Positions 1-7,727 of a stretch of DNA of 10,860 nt are shown here, in pieces. The DNA is from an uncultured Actinomycetes bacterium (GTDB taxonomy: Bacteria; Actinomycetota; Actinomycetes; Nanopelagicales; Nanopelagicaceae): positions 1-10,860 of the forward strand of contig CALMJB010000046.1 of NCBI GenBank assembly GCA_937864205.1, in the 5' to 3' direction. The notes beneath the pieces were generated by a model. The model saw only the letters and a list, made by a program, of their open reading frames with translations. It did no database searches and was not told the DNA's origin. Made by a program: the position numbers and the translations under genes. The first letter of the stretch is position 1. Every line of letters starts with the position of its first letter.

Positions 1-356
1 GAAAGCATCGCTTATTCGACGGCAGCAAGTCGATACAGGCAAATATATCCGGACCAACTAAATTGTATTTAGGTGCAAAATTTGGCATGCGTATGAAAAT
101 TAAAATTCCATACAAAGTCACAAATCAAGTTATTGAGTATGAGGAGAATAGAAAGATTGCCTGGCGACATTTAATGAAACATGTGTGGCAGTATGAACTG
201 ATAAAAATCTCGGATAATCAGACTGAAGTAATTGAAACCTTTGATGGAAATCCAGCACGTTCACAATGGTGGTTAAATCGAACCGGTGCTTATAAGTGGG
301 TTGAAAAGGTAATGAGCAAGTCACTGGTACGACTTAAGGAATTATCGGAACAATGA
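1..356 (+). CDS. SRPBCC (START/polyketide-cyclase-like) family protein, 5'-truncated by window edge
   Basis: Only the C-terminal part is visible. The frame is open from base 3 to the TGA at 354-356 (117 codons) with no stop, so the gene starts outside the window; the internal TTG at 63 is not a credible start. The protein has the alternating strand pattern of the SRPBCC fold: a GAKFGMRMKIKIPYKVTN stretch, then ENRKIAWRH, then a Trp/Tyr strand (HVWQYELIKI), a VIETFD strand and a final long amphipathic helix ending LVRLKELSE. This resembles small actinobacterial SRPBCC proteins that bind hydrophobic ligands. The ligand and reaction cannot be read from the sequence. The stop overlaps the ATG of the PutA-like gene (ATGA), so the two are probably co-transcribed and translationally coupled. 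The family call is by pattern recognition; the function is unknown. Confidence 0.72.
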   Translation, partial: KHRLFDGSKSIQANISGPTKLYLGAKFGMRMKIKIPYKVTNQVIEYEENRKIAWRHLMKHVWQYELIKISDNQTEVIETFDGNPARSQWWLNRTGAYKWVEKVMSKSLVRLKELSEQ

Positions 357-3300
357 GTTTTTCGGTGTTACCAACTCAAGATGATATTGATGATTTGGTA
401 GATATCACCATTGCTCGAGCCCAATCACTGATAGAACTCTCAAATCGATTTCAAAAGCCAATCGACAAAAGTAATCGGCGCCGATTTAGACGACTGTTTC
501 AAGATCAGAACGCAATTGGCGTGACGGTGACGCTTACCGATGAAGTAATGCGTATTAATTCCAGCCAGGATGCGGCAAGAATATTGTTTCGAGCGGCCAA
601 AAAGGCGAGCAAAAAAGGTTTCTCATTATTTAACTTCATCGGTTTAAAAACCTTAGTAATTTTGTCAAAAGCGGTACCAAAACTTTCAGTTTGGTTAGTA
701 CATCTACAAGTAAAACGTTATTCAAAAGGCATAATCCTGCCCGCCGAAAGCAAACCTTTGAATAGGCATATGAGGAAGCGCAGAAAATCTGGAATTAATT
801 TAAACATTAATGTTTTAGGTGAAGCGGTGCTGGGCCAGAGTGAGGCGGATGAACGCTTTAAGCGTGTGATAGAAATGATGCAACGGCCGGAAGTTAATTA
901 CATTTCCGTAAAACTATCTGCGATTGTTGCGCAATTAAACCCAATTGATCATGCCGGATCTCTGGTTCGACTAAGTGAGAAATTGCGACAGATTTATAGA
1001 TCCGCGCAAGCGAGTGATTGCTTTGTTAATTTAGACATGGAGGAGTTTCGAGATCTTCGCCTTACCGTTGATTTGTTTAAGCAGATTCTCTCTGAGCCAG
1101 AGTTTGCAAAGCTATATGCTGGAATTGTTTTACAAGCGTACTTACCTGATTCGCATCCAGTGTTTGCTGAGTTAGTGCAATGGTCAAATCAAAGATTTGA
1201 TAATTCGGGCGGCAAAATAAAAATTAGATTAGTAAAAGGCGCAAACCTCGCTATGGAAAAAACTGAAGCGGAAATTCATGGCTGGATTCCAGCTCCATAT
1301 CCAAACAAATCTGATGTAGATGCTAGTTATTCCAGAATGCTAGATGTGGCAATTTCGAAAATTGTTGCAAAATCTGTACGTATAGGGGTGGCAAGTCATA
1401 ATCTCTTTCATGTTAGTTTGGCATTAGAAATTGCTCGACGCAGACAAGTATTAGAACAAATAGATCTAGAGATGTTAGAGGGAATGGCCAATCCAGAAGC
1501 GATGGCTGTTACTAAAGAATTGCAAAACGAATTCAAATCCAACTCTGGTGTTTTGCTGTATTCGCCAGTTACTAATTCCGATGATTTTGCAGCTGCGGTC
1601 GCTTACTTAGTTCGCAGATTAGATGAGAATACTTCTGTAGAAAATTACTTACGCTCATCCTTTGAAATTGCTTCGAATAAACAGGTATTTACAGATCAAG
1701 CGCAACGCTTTAGATTAGCTTTCGCTGCGCGTAAAAATATCGCGACTGCATCTCGCAGATATTCAAATACCTTACCTGTTAAAAGTAGTGAGTTTGCCAA
1801 TGATCCAAATGCTGACCCAACTGATTTAGATTTAGTGAATTCGCTAGAGCGCAAAATTGCTAACGTTCTATCCCAAAAACATCCAATTATTCCAATTGTG
1901 ATTAATGGCGCCGAATGTAAATCTAGTGATTTTGAATCGGGTGTTGATCCAAATGACAATGGAAAAATTTGGTATCAATACGCAGTCGCAACGGAAAAAG
2001 AGGTAGAAGCCGCGGTAAAAACCGCTAAATCAGCGGTAGAAAAATGGAACTCATTGGGTGCGACTGCACGTGCAAAATTATTGCAACGCTGCGCCGAAGT
2101 AATGAATGAGCAAAGGCTAGATTCAATTGCAATAATGACTCGAGATGCTGGCAAAACATTTGCCGAATCTGATCCAGAAGTCAGTGAAGCGATTGATTTT
2201 GCAAACTTTTATGCAGTTAAAGCTGCAAACGCAAACTTTGATTCAGATTCAACGCCTACCGGTGTAGTTGTGGTTGTGCCGCCTTGGAATTTTCCGTATT
2301 CAATTCCAGCCGGCGGAATATTTGCCGCGTTAGCTGCAGGTAACTCGGTAATTTTTAAATCCGCTCCAGAAACGGTCGCCACTTCATGGAAATTAGTGAA
2401 TCAAATATGGCAGGCGGGAATTTCAAAAGAAGTGCTGCAATTTGTTTCAACCAGAGATGATCAAGTTGGAAAATCACTTATTACTCACAATGATGTAAAC
2501 GCAGTTATTTTGACTGGATCTTTTAGTACCGCCGAATTATTTACTAGTTGGAAATCTGATTTAAATTTATTGGCAGAAACCAGCGGTAAAAATTCCATGA
2601 TTCTTACTGCTTGCTGTGATATCGATGTCGCGGTCAAAGATTTGGTGCAATCTGCATTTGGAAACGCCGGGCAAAAATGCAGCGCCGCTTCGTTAGCAAT
2701 CGTCGAACAGAGCATCTTCAATGATCCGGCTTTTAAAAGACAACTACTTGATGCAGTTTCTAGTTTGAAAATTGGTAAAGGTTATGAATTAGCCACAACA
2801 ATCGGACCAGTCATAAAGCCAGTTACTCAATCTGAGAATATGCAGTTATACCGAGCATTAACAGTTTTAGATGAAGGTGAATCTTGGTGGATCGAACCAA
2901 AACAATTAGATGATGCAGGTTACTTGTGGCGTCCCGGCGTAAAAGTGGGAGTGCAACCTGGTAGTTGGTCACATCAAAATGAGTGGTTCGGCCCAATGCT
3001 TGCGATCATGACTGCACCTAATTTGATGACCGCTATTAATTGGCAAAATCAAACTCCATTTGGATTAACCGCGGGTATCCACTCTTTAGATGAAGAAGAA
3101 TGTGAGATTTGGTTAGACAAAGTTGAAGCCGGAAATGTCTATGTAAATCGCACCATTACCGGCGCAATAGTTAATCGCCAACCCTTTGGCGGATGGAAGC
3201 GCAGCAGCGTTGGGCCAAACGCCAAAGCTGGGGGAGAAAATTACCTTGCCACATTACGAAATTGGAAAAAATTACAACACTTCTTACCTATGAAAGAACA

Positions 3301-3778
3301 GGCATTGCGTTGGTGGAAAGGTGTTGGATCACAGAGTATCGATAGAGCCGGGCTGACGACCGAAGCCAATTTGCAGCGCTATCGCAGATTTCCAAATGGT
3401 TTCCTGGTTCGAATCGATAGCGGAAATTCGCAGGATGAAATTTCATTCCTAGAATGGTTGCGAAAAGATTTGAATGTAAAGATTGTTTATTCCAGCCCAG
3501 ATTTAATCAATGGTTTAACCAACGTAATTGTTGAATCGGTCGATGAGTTTGTCGATCGTTCTACAGAATTTGATCGAGTGCGCTGGTTATCAATTGAGCC
3601 GGCACCAACTTATCAATTACTTAAAAATGGAATTTCGTGTGATCCACGTGCGATTGCGCAAAGAGGTGACATCGAATTAAGTCGTTGGTTCCTCGAGCAA
3701 AGCGTTGCCATCACTCAACATCGATATGGAAATGTAAATGCTGGTCCAAAACCGCGCGCATTAGGATTAGCCAGCTAA
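353..3778 (+). CDS. putA: Bifunctional proline dehydrogenase / L-glutamate gamma-semialdehyde dehydrogenase (PutA-like)
   Basis: This 1141-aa fused enzyme should oxidise proline to P5C with FAD and then glutamate semialdehyde to glutamate with NAD+. The proline dehydrogenase barrel spans about residues 85-430. It shows VKLSAI (K187), NLDMEEF (D228), RLVKGAN (292-298), LEGMANPEAM and LVRRLDEN, whose R421/R422 match the proline-carboxylate-binding arginine pair of E. coli PutA. The aldehyde dehydrogenase domain spans about 540-975, with VPPWNF (oxyanion-hole N646), LLAETSGKN (general base E742), GQKCSAAS (catalytic C776) and FGGWKRSS. A C-terminal region (about 975-1141) ends in SVAITQHRYGN (H1123), as in PutAs that carry an extra non-catalytic C-terminal domain. 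No N-terminal DNA-binding domain is present, so it is unlikely to repress its own gene. The ATG overlaps the upstream stop by 4 nt, and AAGGA lies 12 nt upstream. The enzyme is probably membrane-associated and reduces quinone. Confidence 0.95.
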   Translation: MSFSVLPTQDDIDDLVDITIARAQSLIELSNRFQKPIDKSNRRRFRRLFQDQNAIGVTVTLTDEVMRINSSQDAARILFRAAKKASKKGFSLFNFIGLKTLVILSKAVPKLSVWLVHLQVKRYSKGIILPAESKPLNRHMRKRRKSGINLNINVLGEAVLGQSEADERFKRVIEMMQRPEVNYISVKLSAIVAQLNPIDHAGSLVRLSEKLRQIYRSAQASDCFVNLDMEEFRDLRLTVDLFKQILSEPEFAKLYAGIVLQAYLPDSHPVFAELVQWSNQRFDNSGGKIKIRLVKGANLAMEKTEAEIHGWIPAPYPNKSDVDASYSRMLDVAISKIVAKSVRIGVASHNLFHVSLALEIARRRQVLEQIDLEMLEGMANPEAMAVTKELQNEFKSNSGVLLYSPVTNSDDFAAAVAYLVRRLDENTSVENYLRSSFEIASNKQVFTDQAQRFRLAFAARKNIATASRRYSNTLPVKSSEFANDPNADPTDLDLVNSLERKIANVLSQKHPIIPIVINGAECKSSDFESGVDPNDNGKIWYQYAVATEKEVEAAVKTAKSAVEKWNSLGATARAKLLQRCAEVMNEQRLDSIAIMTRDAGKTFAESDPEVSEAIDFANFYAVKAANANFDSDSTPTGVVVVVPPWNFPYSIPAGGIFAALAAGNSVIFKSAPETVATSWKLVNQIWQAGISKEVLQFVSTRDDQVGKSLITHNDVNAVILTGSFSTAELFTSWKSDLNLLAETSGKNSMILTACCDIDVAVKDLVQSAFGNAGQKCSAASLAIVEQSIFNDPAFKRQLLDAVSSLKIGKGYELATTIGPVIKPVTQSENMQLYRALTVLDEGESWWIEPKQLDDAGYLWRPGVKVGVQPGSWSHQNEWFGPMLAIMTAPNLMTAINWQNQTPFGLTAGIHSLDEEECEIWLDKVEAGNVYVNRTITGAIVNRQPFGGWKRSSVGPNAKAGGENYLATLRNWKKLQHFLPMKEQALRWWKGVGSQSIDRAGLTTEANLQRYRRFPNGFLVRIDSGNSQDEISFLEWLRKDLNVKIVYSSPDLINGLTNVIVESVDEFVDRSTEFDRVRWLSIEPAPTYQLLKNGISCDPRAIAQRGDIELSRWFLEQSVAITQHRYGNVNAGPKPRALGLAS

Positions 3779-3782
3779 TTTA

Positions 3783-3856
3783 CGGGACGTAGCGCAACTT
3801 GGTAGCGCACTAGGCTGGGGGTCTAGTGGTTGAGGGTTCAAATCCCTTCGTCCCGA
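3783..3856 (+). tRNA. tRNA-Pro, anticodon GGG
   Basis: A full cloverleaf folds by eye. The acceptor stem CGGGACG (3783-3789) pairs with CGTCCCG (3849-3855), with discriminator A3856. The D stem is GCGC/GCGC (3792-3795/3805-3808), with GG in the D loop. The anticodon stem CTAGG/TCTAG (3810-3814/3822-3826) closes with a G-U pair, and the loop CTGGGGG puts anticodon GGG at 3817-3819. The variable loop has 5 nt. The T stem GAGGG/CCCTT (3832-3836/3844-3848) encloses TTCAAAT. CCA is not encoded; it must be added after transcription. GGG reads the CCC and CCU proline codons, whereas the genes here mostly use CCA. The gene begins 4 nt after the putA stop, so it either shares the putA transcript or uses a promoter inside putA. 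Confidence 0.95.
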
Positions 3857-3864
3857 CAATAAAT

Positions 3865-4350
3865 TTAATTTCTATTTAGAAAGTAATAACCCCAACTAAG
3901 CGATGATGCTAGTAGCACCCAGATTTGATAAGGCAAAAATGCTAAACCGGTATTTAATGATGCAGAAAAATTAAGAATCGTAAGCGGGATCGTAAATATT
4001 GCGGCTAACGAAAGAGCAATCGCCGCGAACATCAGATTATGAGGTCGGTAGAACTGGTACGACCATAGCAGGGCAAAAATCACCGAAATAGTGAGCAAGA
4101 TCAGCCAAATACTCCAATTTCTAGTGCTGAATTTTTGCCAATTTGTGTAGATGCAAACACCAATTACGAAGAAGTTGTATGGCCAAATTAATCCAAAAAC
4201 AAAGTCAGGTGGTTGCCACGATGGCGCGTTTAAAGATCTATACCAACTATCGCCAGTATTTACCCAAAAACCAGAGCCAATTGCGTATACAGCTAAAACG
4301 GTGAAGCCAAGAAACAGCGAGATATTTCGCAATTTATTAGTGGTGACCAC
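3865..4350 (-). CDS. tspO: TspO/MBR family tryptophan-rich membrane protein
   Basis: This 161-aa protein has the usual length and about five predicted membrane helices (roughly residues 8-28, 50-68, 80-98, 104-126 and 132-156). Family landmarks are the W..L..P.W.PP motif (SWYRSLNAPSWQPP, 35-48), ALLWSYQF in the third helix and LPYQIW (139-144) in the last helix. TspO proteins bind porphyrins and related tetrapyrroles, and some affect light- or oxygen-dependent regulation; the exact role differs between bacteria. The start is GTG, and it overlaps the last 14 nt of qcrB (4337-4350), so its translation probably depends on qcrB translation. A weak GAG-rich site lies just upstream, and no ATG is available nearby. 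Its position as last gene of the ctaE-qcrCAB unit suggests a link to heme or respiratory-chain biogenesis, but that is inference. Confidence 0.87.
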   Translation of the reverse strand: MVTTNKLRNISLFLGFTVLAVYAIGSGFWVNTGDSWYRSLNAPSWQPPDFVFGLIWPYNFFVIGVCIYTNWQKFSTRNWSIWLILLTISVIFALLWSYQFYRPHNLMFAAIALSLAAIFTIPLTILNFSASLNTGLAFLPYQIWVLLASSLSWGYYFLNRN

Positions 4351-5929
4351 TCTCTAACTCTTTAACCTGCTCGGCGGTAGGTTTTGCAATAGTTTCCGTT
4401 GCCGCTTTACTCATGCGGTTTTGTAACTTTGCTCGAATGCTCTTTGGATTTCTAACTCCGCGAGCATCCTCTGCCTCAATTTGCAGCGGACCTTGTTGTT
4501 CATGTTGAGTAAGAGTCCATTTTTGCTCAGCGGTTAACGGTTCATGTACTTCAACAAATTCGCCATGCGGAAGCATCATTAATCTGCCAGTTTCTTTGCC
4601 ATGCAATACCGATTCCCGATCTGCCCGTTGCAGTGAGAGGCAAATTCGTTTTGTGATCACAAAGGCAAGTGGAGGAAGTAACAAAATTCCAATTCGCGTA
4701 CCCCACATGATTTGGTTGATGCTCAGATGGAAGTGGGTGGCAATCAAATCGTTTCCGCCGTTGATTAAGGAAACCAGCATGAAAGTTAAGGACATTGCAC
4801 CGATTGCAGTGCGATTTGGATTATTTCGTGGACGTTCTAAAAGGTGATGTTCTTTCTTATCTCCGGTCATCCAACTTTCAATAAATGGATACAGTGCCAT
4901 CGCTGTGAAAATAATTCCGGGGATTATCAATCCCGGAATCAAAATGTTCCAAGAAATTGTGTAACCAAATGCATGAGTTTCTATTGGCGGCGCCATTCGA
5001 ACTAATCCATCTAACCAACCCATATACCAATCTGGTTGTGAACCGGCAGAGATTTGTCCAGGAGTGTAAGGACCATAAAGCCAAATTGGATTAATTGAAG
5101 CGACTGCGCCGAGAAATGCGGTAATTCCAAAAACAATAAAGAAGAAGCCACCAGCTTTTGCCATGTAAACCGGCATTAATCGATAGCCGACCACATTTTT
5201 TTCAGTTCGACCCGGTCCTGGATATTGGGTGTGTTTTTGATACCAAACTAACATCAAGTGCACGGTAATTAATGCTAAAAATATTCCGGGAAGTAAAAGT
5301 ACGTGCACGATGTAGATGCGGGGAATGAACACTTCGCCCGGGAATGGGCCACCGAAAACAAAAAACGCTAAATATGTTCCGACAACTGGAATTGCCTGAA
5401 TTATTGCTTCGGCAATTCGGATTCCCGTTCCAGATAGCAAATCATCTGGCAATGAATATCCTAAAAATCCTTCGACAATTCCAAGAGTTAATAAACCAAC
5501 ACCGATAATCCAATTGAACTCACGTGGTTTGCGGAATGCACCAGTGAAGAAAACTCGGAGCAAATGTACGACTATTGCGGCCATGAAAATCAATGCTGCC
5601 CAGTGATGGATTTGCCGCATTAATAATCCACCGCGAACATCAAATGAGATATGCAATGTGGATGCATATGCGGCCGACATTTTTACATCTTTGAGGGGCA
5701 GGTAAGAACCTTCGTATTCAACTTCGCGCATTGAAGGATCAAACCAAAATGTTAAGAAGGTTCCTGACAACAACAAGATTATGAATGAATAAAGCGCGAC
5801 CTCGCCCAACATGAATGACCAATGGTCGGGAAAAACTTTATTTAAATTCTTCTTTAGCCATTTCGCTGCACCAGTTCGTTCGTCGACATAGTTAGCGACA
5901 TTTGCTGCAATTCGCTCACGCGCGGTCAT
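4337..5929 (-). CDS. qcrB: Cytochrome bc1 complex cytochrome b subunit
   Basis: This 530-aa membrane protein carries the two b-hemes and the quinol-oxidation and quinone-reduction sites of complex III. In the second core helix H108 and H122 are spaced H-x13-H (QIHHWAALIFMAAIVVHLLR). In the fourth, H209 and H224 are spaced H-x14-H, the spacing of b6f and actinobacterial/Firmicutes proteins rather than mitochondrial cytochrome b. PDWY at 299-302 is the actinobacterial form of the PEWY quinol-site motif. The N- and C-terminal parts of cytochrome b are fused in one chain, followed by a hydrophilic tail of about 100 residues (430-530), as usual in Actinobacteria. The ATG overlaps the qcrA stop (ATGA), and GGAG lies 8 nt upstream, the clearest ribosome binding site in this operon. 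Confidence 0.97.
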   Translation of the reverse strand: MTARERIAANVANYVDERTGAAKWLKKNLNKVFPDHWSFMLGEVALYSFIILLLSGTFLTFWFDPSMREVEYEGSYLPLKDVKMSAAYASTLHISFDVRGGLLMRQIHHWAALIFMAAIVVHLLRVFFTGAFRKPREFNWIIGVGLLTLGIVEGFLGYSLPDDLLSGTGIRIAEAIIQAIPVVGTYLAFFVFGGPFPGEVFIPRIYIVHVLLLPGIFLALITVHLMLVWYQKHTQYPGPGRTEKNVVGYRLMPVYMAKAGGFFFIVFGITAFLGAVASINPIWLYGPYTPGQISAGSQPDWYMGWLDGLVRMAPPIETHAFGYTISWNILIPGLIIPGIIFTAMALYPFIESWMTGDKKEHHLLERPRNNPNRTAIGAMSLTFMLVSLINGGNDLIATHFHLSINQIMWGTRIGILLLPPLAFVITKRICLSLQRADRESVLHGKETGRLMMLPHGEFVEVHEPLTAEQKWTLTQHEQQGPLQIEAEDARGVRNPKSIRAKLQNRMSKAATETIAKPTAEQVKELESGHH

Positions 5930-6924
5930 GATGAACGCTCCCAGAAACTAGGTCCGACCGCTTCAGTGAATGGTTGTTTAGCAATTAAATATCCCTCGTT
6001 ATCAACTGTAATGGCTAATTGTGGCAAAGGTCTGGCAGCTGGTCCAAAGATAACTTTGGCAGCGCGAGTCACATCAAAGGTGGATTGATGACAAGGGCAG
6101 AGCAAATGTTTTGTGCCTTGTTCATAGAGTGCGACCGCACAACCCATGTGAGAACATATTTTTGAGAAGGCGATGATTCCTTGATGAGTCCAACTTAAAC
6201 GCTCTGCATCTAATTGGAATTCCTCAGGTCGCAAACGAATCAATAAAACCGCATCTTTTCCGATGTCCTCTAGTTTGCGTTTTTTCCCAGGTGCTAATTC
6301 CGGTAAAACTTGTGCAACTGCGCCGACTTCTAAATCTGAGGCTTTGATTTTTCGATCACCTGGATCAGTAACTAAATAAGTTCCCGTTGCCCAACTTGTT
6401 TTTTCCAAACTGTCTTTTGGAAGTGGACCTAAGTCTCGCAATAACAAAATGGGGGATACTCCGACCAGACCTAAAGCCAGCGCCAATGAGCGTTTAATCA
6501 ATGGGCGCCTTGCAATTCCTGAATCAGCGGCTCGTTCTCTTACGGTTTCAACAAATGCATCGCGGTCTTCATCTTTTGAACGCATTGGTTTGCGCTCATC
6601 AATCTCTTCATGGTCTGGCATAAGAGTTTTTGCCCAGTGCACCGCTCCAGCGCCGATAAAAAACAACGCCATCGCAAGTCCTAAACCAAGGAAGAGTTGA
6701 TGTGCATTTTGCTCGCCCATGATTGGTAAGAAGATAAATGAATCAACCGGAATAAAAATGTACGAATAGACAACTAATAAAGTTCCAATCGCAGAAAGTA
6801 GGAACAAGATCGCAACCTGTTGTTCGGCTCGCTTTGCCGCTTTTTGATCAATATCGGATTTGCGATATTTATGCGCTGGTAATCCTGGATCAGATAATGG
6901 TGCTAAAGATTTTTCATCGCTCAT
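5926..6924 (-). CDS. qcrA: Cytochrome bc1 complex Rieske iron-sulfur subunit
   Basis: This 332-aa protein takes the first electron from quinol and passes it to cytochrome c. The Rieske motifs are CSHMGC (257-262) and CPCHQSTFD (276-284). C257, H259, C276 and H279 are the expected [2Fe-2S] ligands, and C262 and C278 the stabilising disulfide. Three hydrophobic segments (about 37-57, 74-96 and 143-163) precede the soluble domain. This is the actinobacterial architecture, unlike the single anchor of proteobacterial Rieske proteins. The segment before the third helix contains RRPLIKRS, similar to the twin-arginine signal reported for actinobacterial Rieske proteins. The ATG lies 7 nt after the qcrC stop, with no recognisable Shine-Dalgarno sequence (GATGAATAAATT precedes it), so translation may rely on re-initiation after qcrC. 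The stop overlaps qcrB by 4 nt. Confidence 0.97.
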   Translation of the reverse strand: MSDEKSLAPLSDPGLPAHKYRKSDIDQKAAKRAEQQVAILFLLSAIGTLLVVYSYIFIPVDSFIFLPIMGEQNAHQLFLGLGLAMALFFIGAGAVHWAKTLMPDHEEIDERKPMRSKDEDRDAFVETVRERAADSGIARRPLIKRSLALALGLVGVSPILLLRDLGPLPKDSLEKTSWATGTYLVTDPGDRKIKASDLEVGAVAQVLPELAPGKKRKLEDIGKDAVLLIRLRPEEFQLDAERLSWTHQGIIAFSKICSHMGCAVALYEQGTKHLLCPCHQSTFDVTRAAKVIFGPAARPLPQLAITVDNEGYLIAKQPFTEAVGPSFWERSS

Positions 6925-6931
6925 AATTTAT

Positions 6932-7723
6932 TCATCGCGCTTTCGAGGTTAACCAAACTGCGATTCCAATTAATAATCCAAGTCCAAATGTCCAAGCTAA
7001 TAATCCTTCAGTTACTGGACCAACGCGACCCAAGGTTGCGCCCCCTAAATTTTTTTCTTGTTCTGCCGCTTTTATCCATTTAATAATCGATAATTTTTCT
7101 TCTGGCGTAATAGTTTTGTCAGAGAAAACTGGCATCGATTGCGGACCAGTGATCATTGCCTCGTAAATATGTTTTGGTTCTACCCCCATCAATGTCGGCG
7201 CATATTTTCCTTGCGTTAATGCACCACCTTGACCTGCGAAGTTATGGCACATCGCGCAATTGGTTCTAAATAATTCGCCACCTTCTGCAATGTTGCCATC
7301 GCGTTCCCAAGTTAATTCTTCATTTGAAATTGCCGCCGGTCCCGGAGCAAGCGAGGCTACATACGCTGCTAAAGCGGCAACCTGTTCTTCGTTGTACACC
7401 GGTTTTTTACGCATTGCTTGTTGGCTCATGTCCGCCATTGGCATGCGTCCGGTACCAACTTGAAAATCAACAGATGCTGCACCGACGCCAATTAGTGAAG
7501 GTGCAAGTCCGCCACCTTCTGCATTCAATCCATGACAAGAGGAACAACCGGCTAAAAATAATTTTTGCCCTTCTGCGATTAACGCCGAAGTTTCCGCTTG
7601 GCTTTTTGAATTAACGGTTGCGGCAGTAGCAACTGAAAATGTGAAACCGATTGAACTTAATGCCACCAAAAGTAAGACCGGAGTTGCAAAACGATGTTTT
7701 CTAAATCGGGAAATGAATCTCAT
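6932..7723 (-). CDS. qcrC: Cytochrome bc1 complex diheme cytochrome c subunit
   Basis: This 263-aa protein is a membrane-anchored diheme cytochrome c that relays electrons from the Rieske center to the aa3 oxidase inside the supercomplex, replacing a soluble cytochrome c. There are two covalent heme sites: CSSCH at 60-64, with GRMPM (92-96) giving a likely axial Met, and CAMCH at 156-160, with M197 in PQSMPVF as the second axial Met. An N-terminal hydrophobic segment (about 12-34) exports the heme domains, and a C-terminal helix (about 238-257) anchors them, leaving a short SKAR tail inside. The ATG is 4 nt downstream of the ctaE stop with a weak AAGTGA before it, so it is very likely co-translated in the ctaE-qcrCAB operon. 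Confidence 0.97.
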   Translation of the reverse strand: MRFISRFRKHRFATPVLLLVALSSIGFTFSVATAATVNSKSQAETSALIAEGQKLFLAGCSSCHGLNAEGGGLAPSLIGVGAASVDFQVGTGRMPMADMSQQAMRKKPVYNEEQVAALAAYVASLAPGPAAISNEELTWERDGNIAEGGELFRTNCAMCHNFAGQGGALTQGKYAPTLMGVEPKHIYEAMITGPQSMPVFSDKTITPEEKLSIIKWIKAAEQEKNLGGATLGRVGPVTEGLLAWTFGLGLLIGIAVWLTSKAR

Positions 7724-7727
7724 AATT

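Noticed and set aside
63..356. A complete 97-residue gene starting at TTG 63
   Set aside because: The frame stays open to the left edge and the upstream residues continue the SRPBCC-like sequence, so the gene is truncated by the window rather than starting here.
1696..1959. Minus-strand open frames inside putA (also 2485-2721)
   Set aside because: They lie fully inside the strongly supported PutA coding sequence and show no family motif or ribosome binding site.
3700..3782. Dedicated promoter for tRNA-Pro inside the putA 3' end (TTGCCA at 3705-3710)
   Set aside because: No TANNNT element lies at a suitable distance downstream of it.
3869..3882. Palindrome TTTCTA-TT-TAGAAA as a terminator for the minus-strand operon
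   Set aside because: The hairpin is AT-only apart from one pair and has a 2-nt loop, it overlaps the last tspO codons, and only a loose T-rich run follows. Too weak to call.
7324..7614. Plus-strand open frame opposite qcrC (similarly 8002-8337 opposite ctaE)
   Set aside because: These are antisense shadows of well-supported genes, with no start signal and no recognisable protein features.
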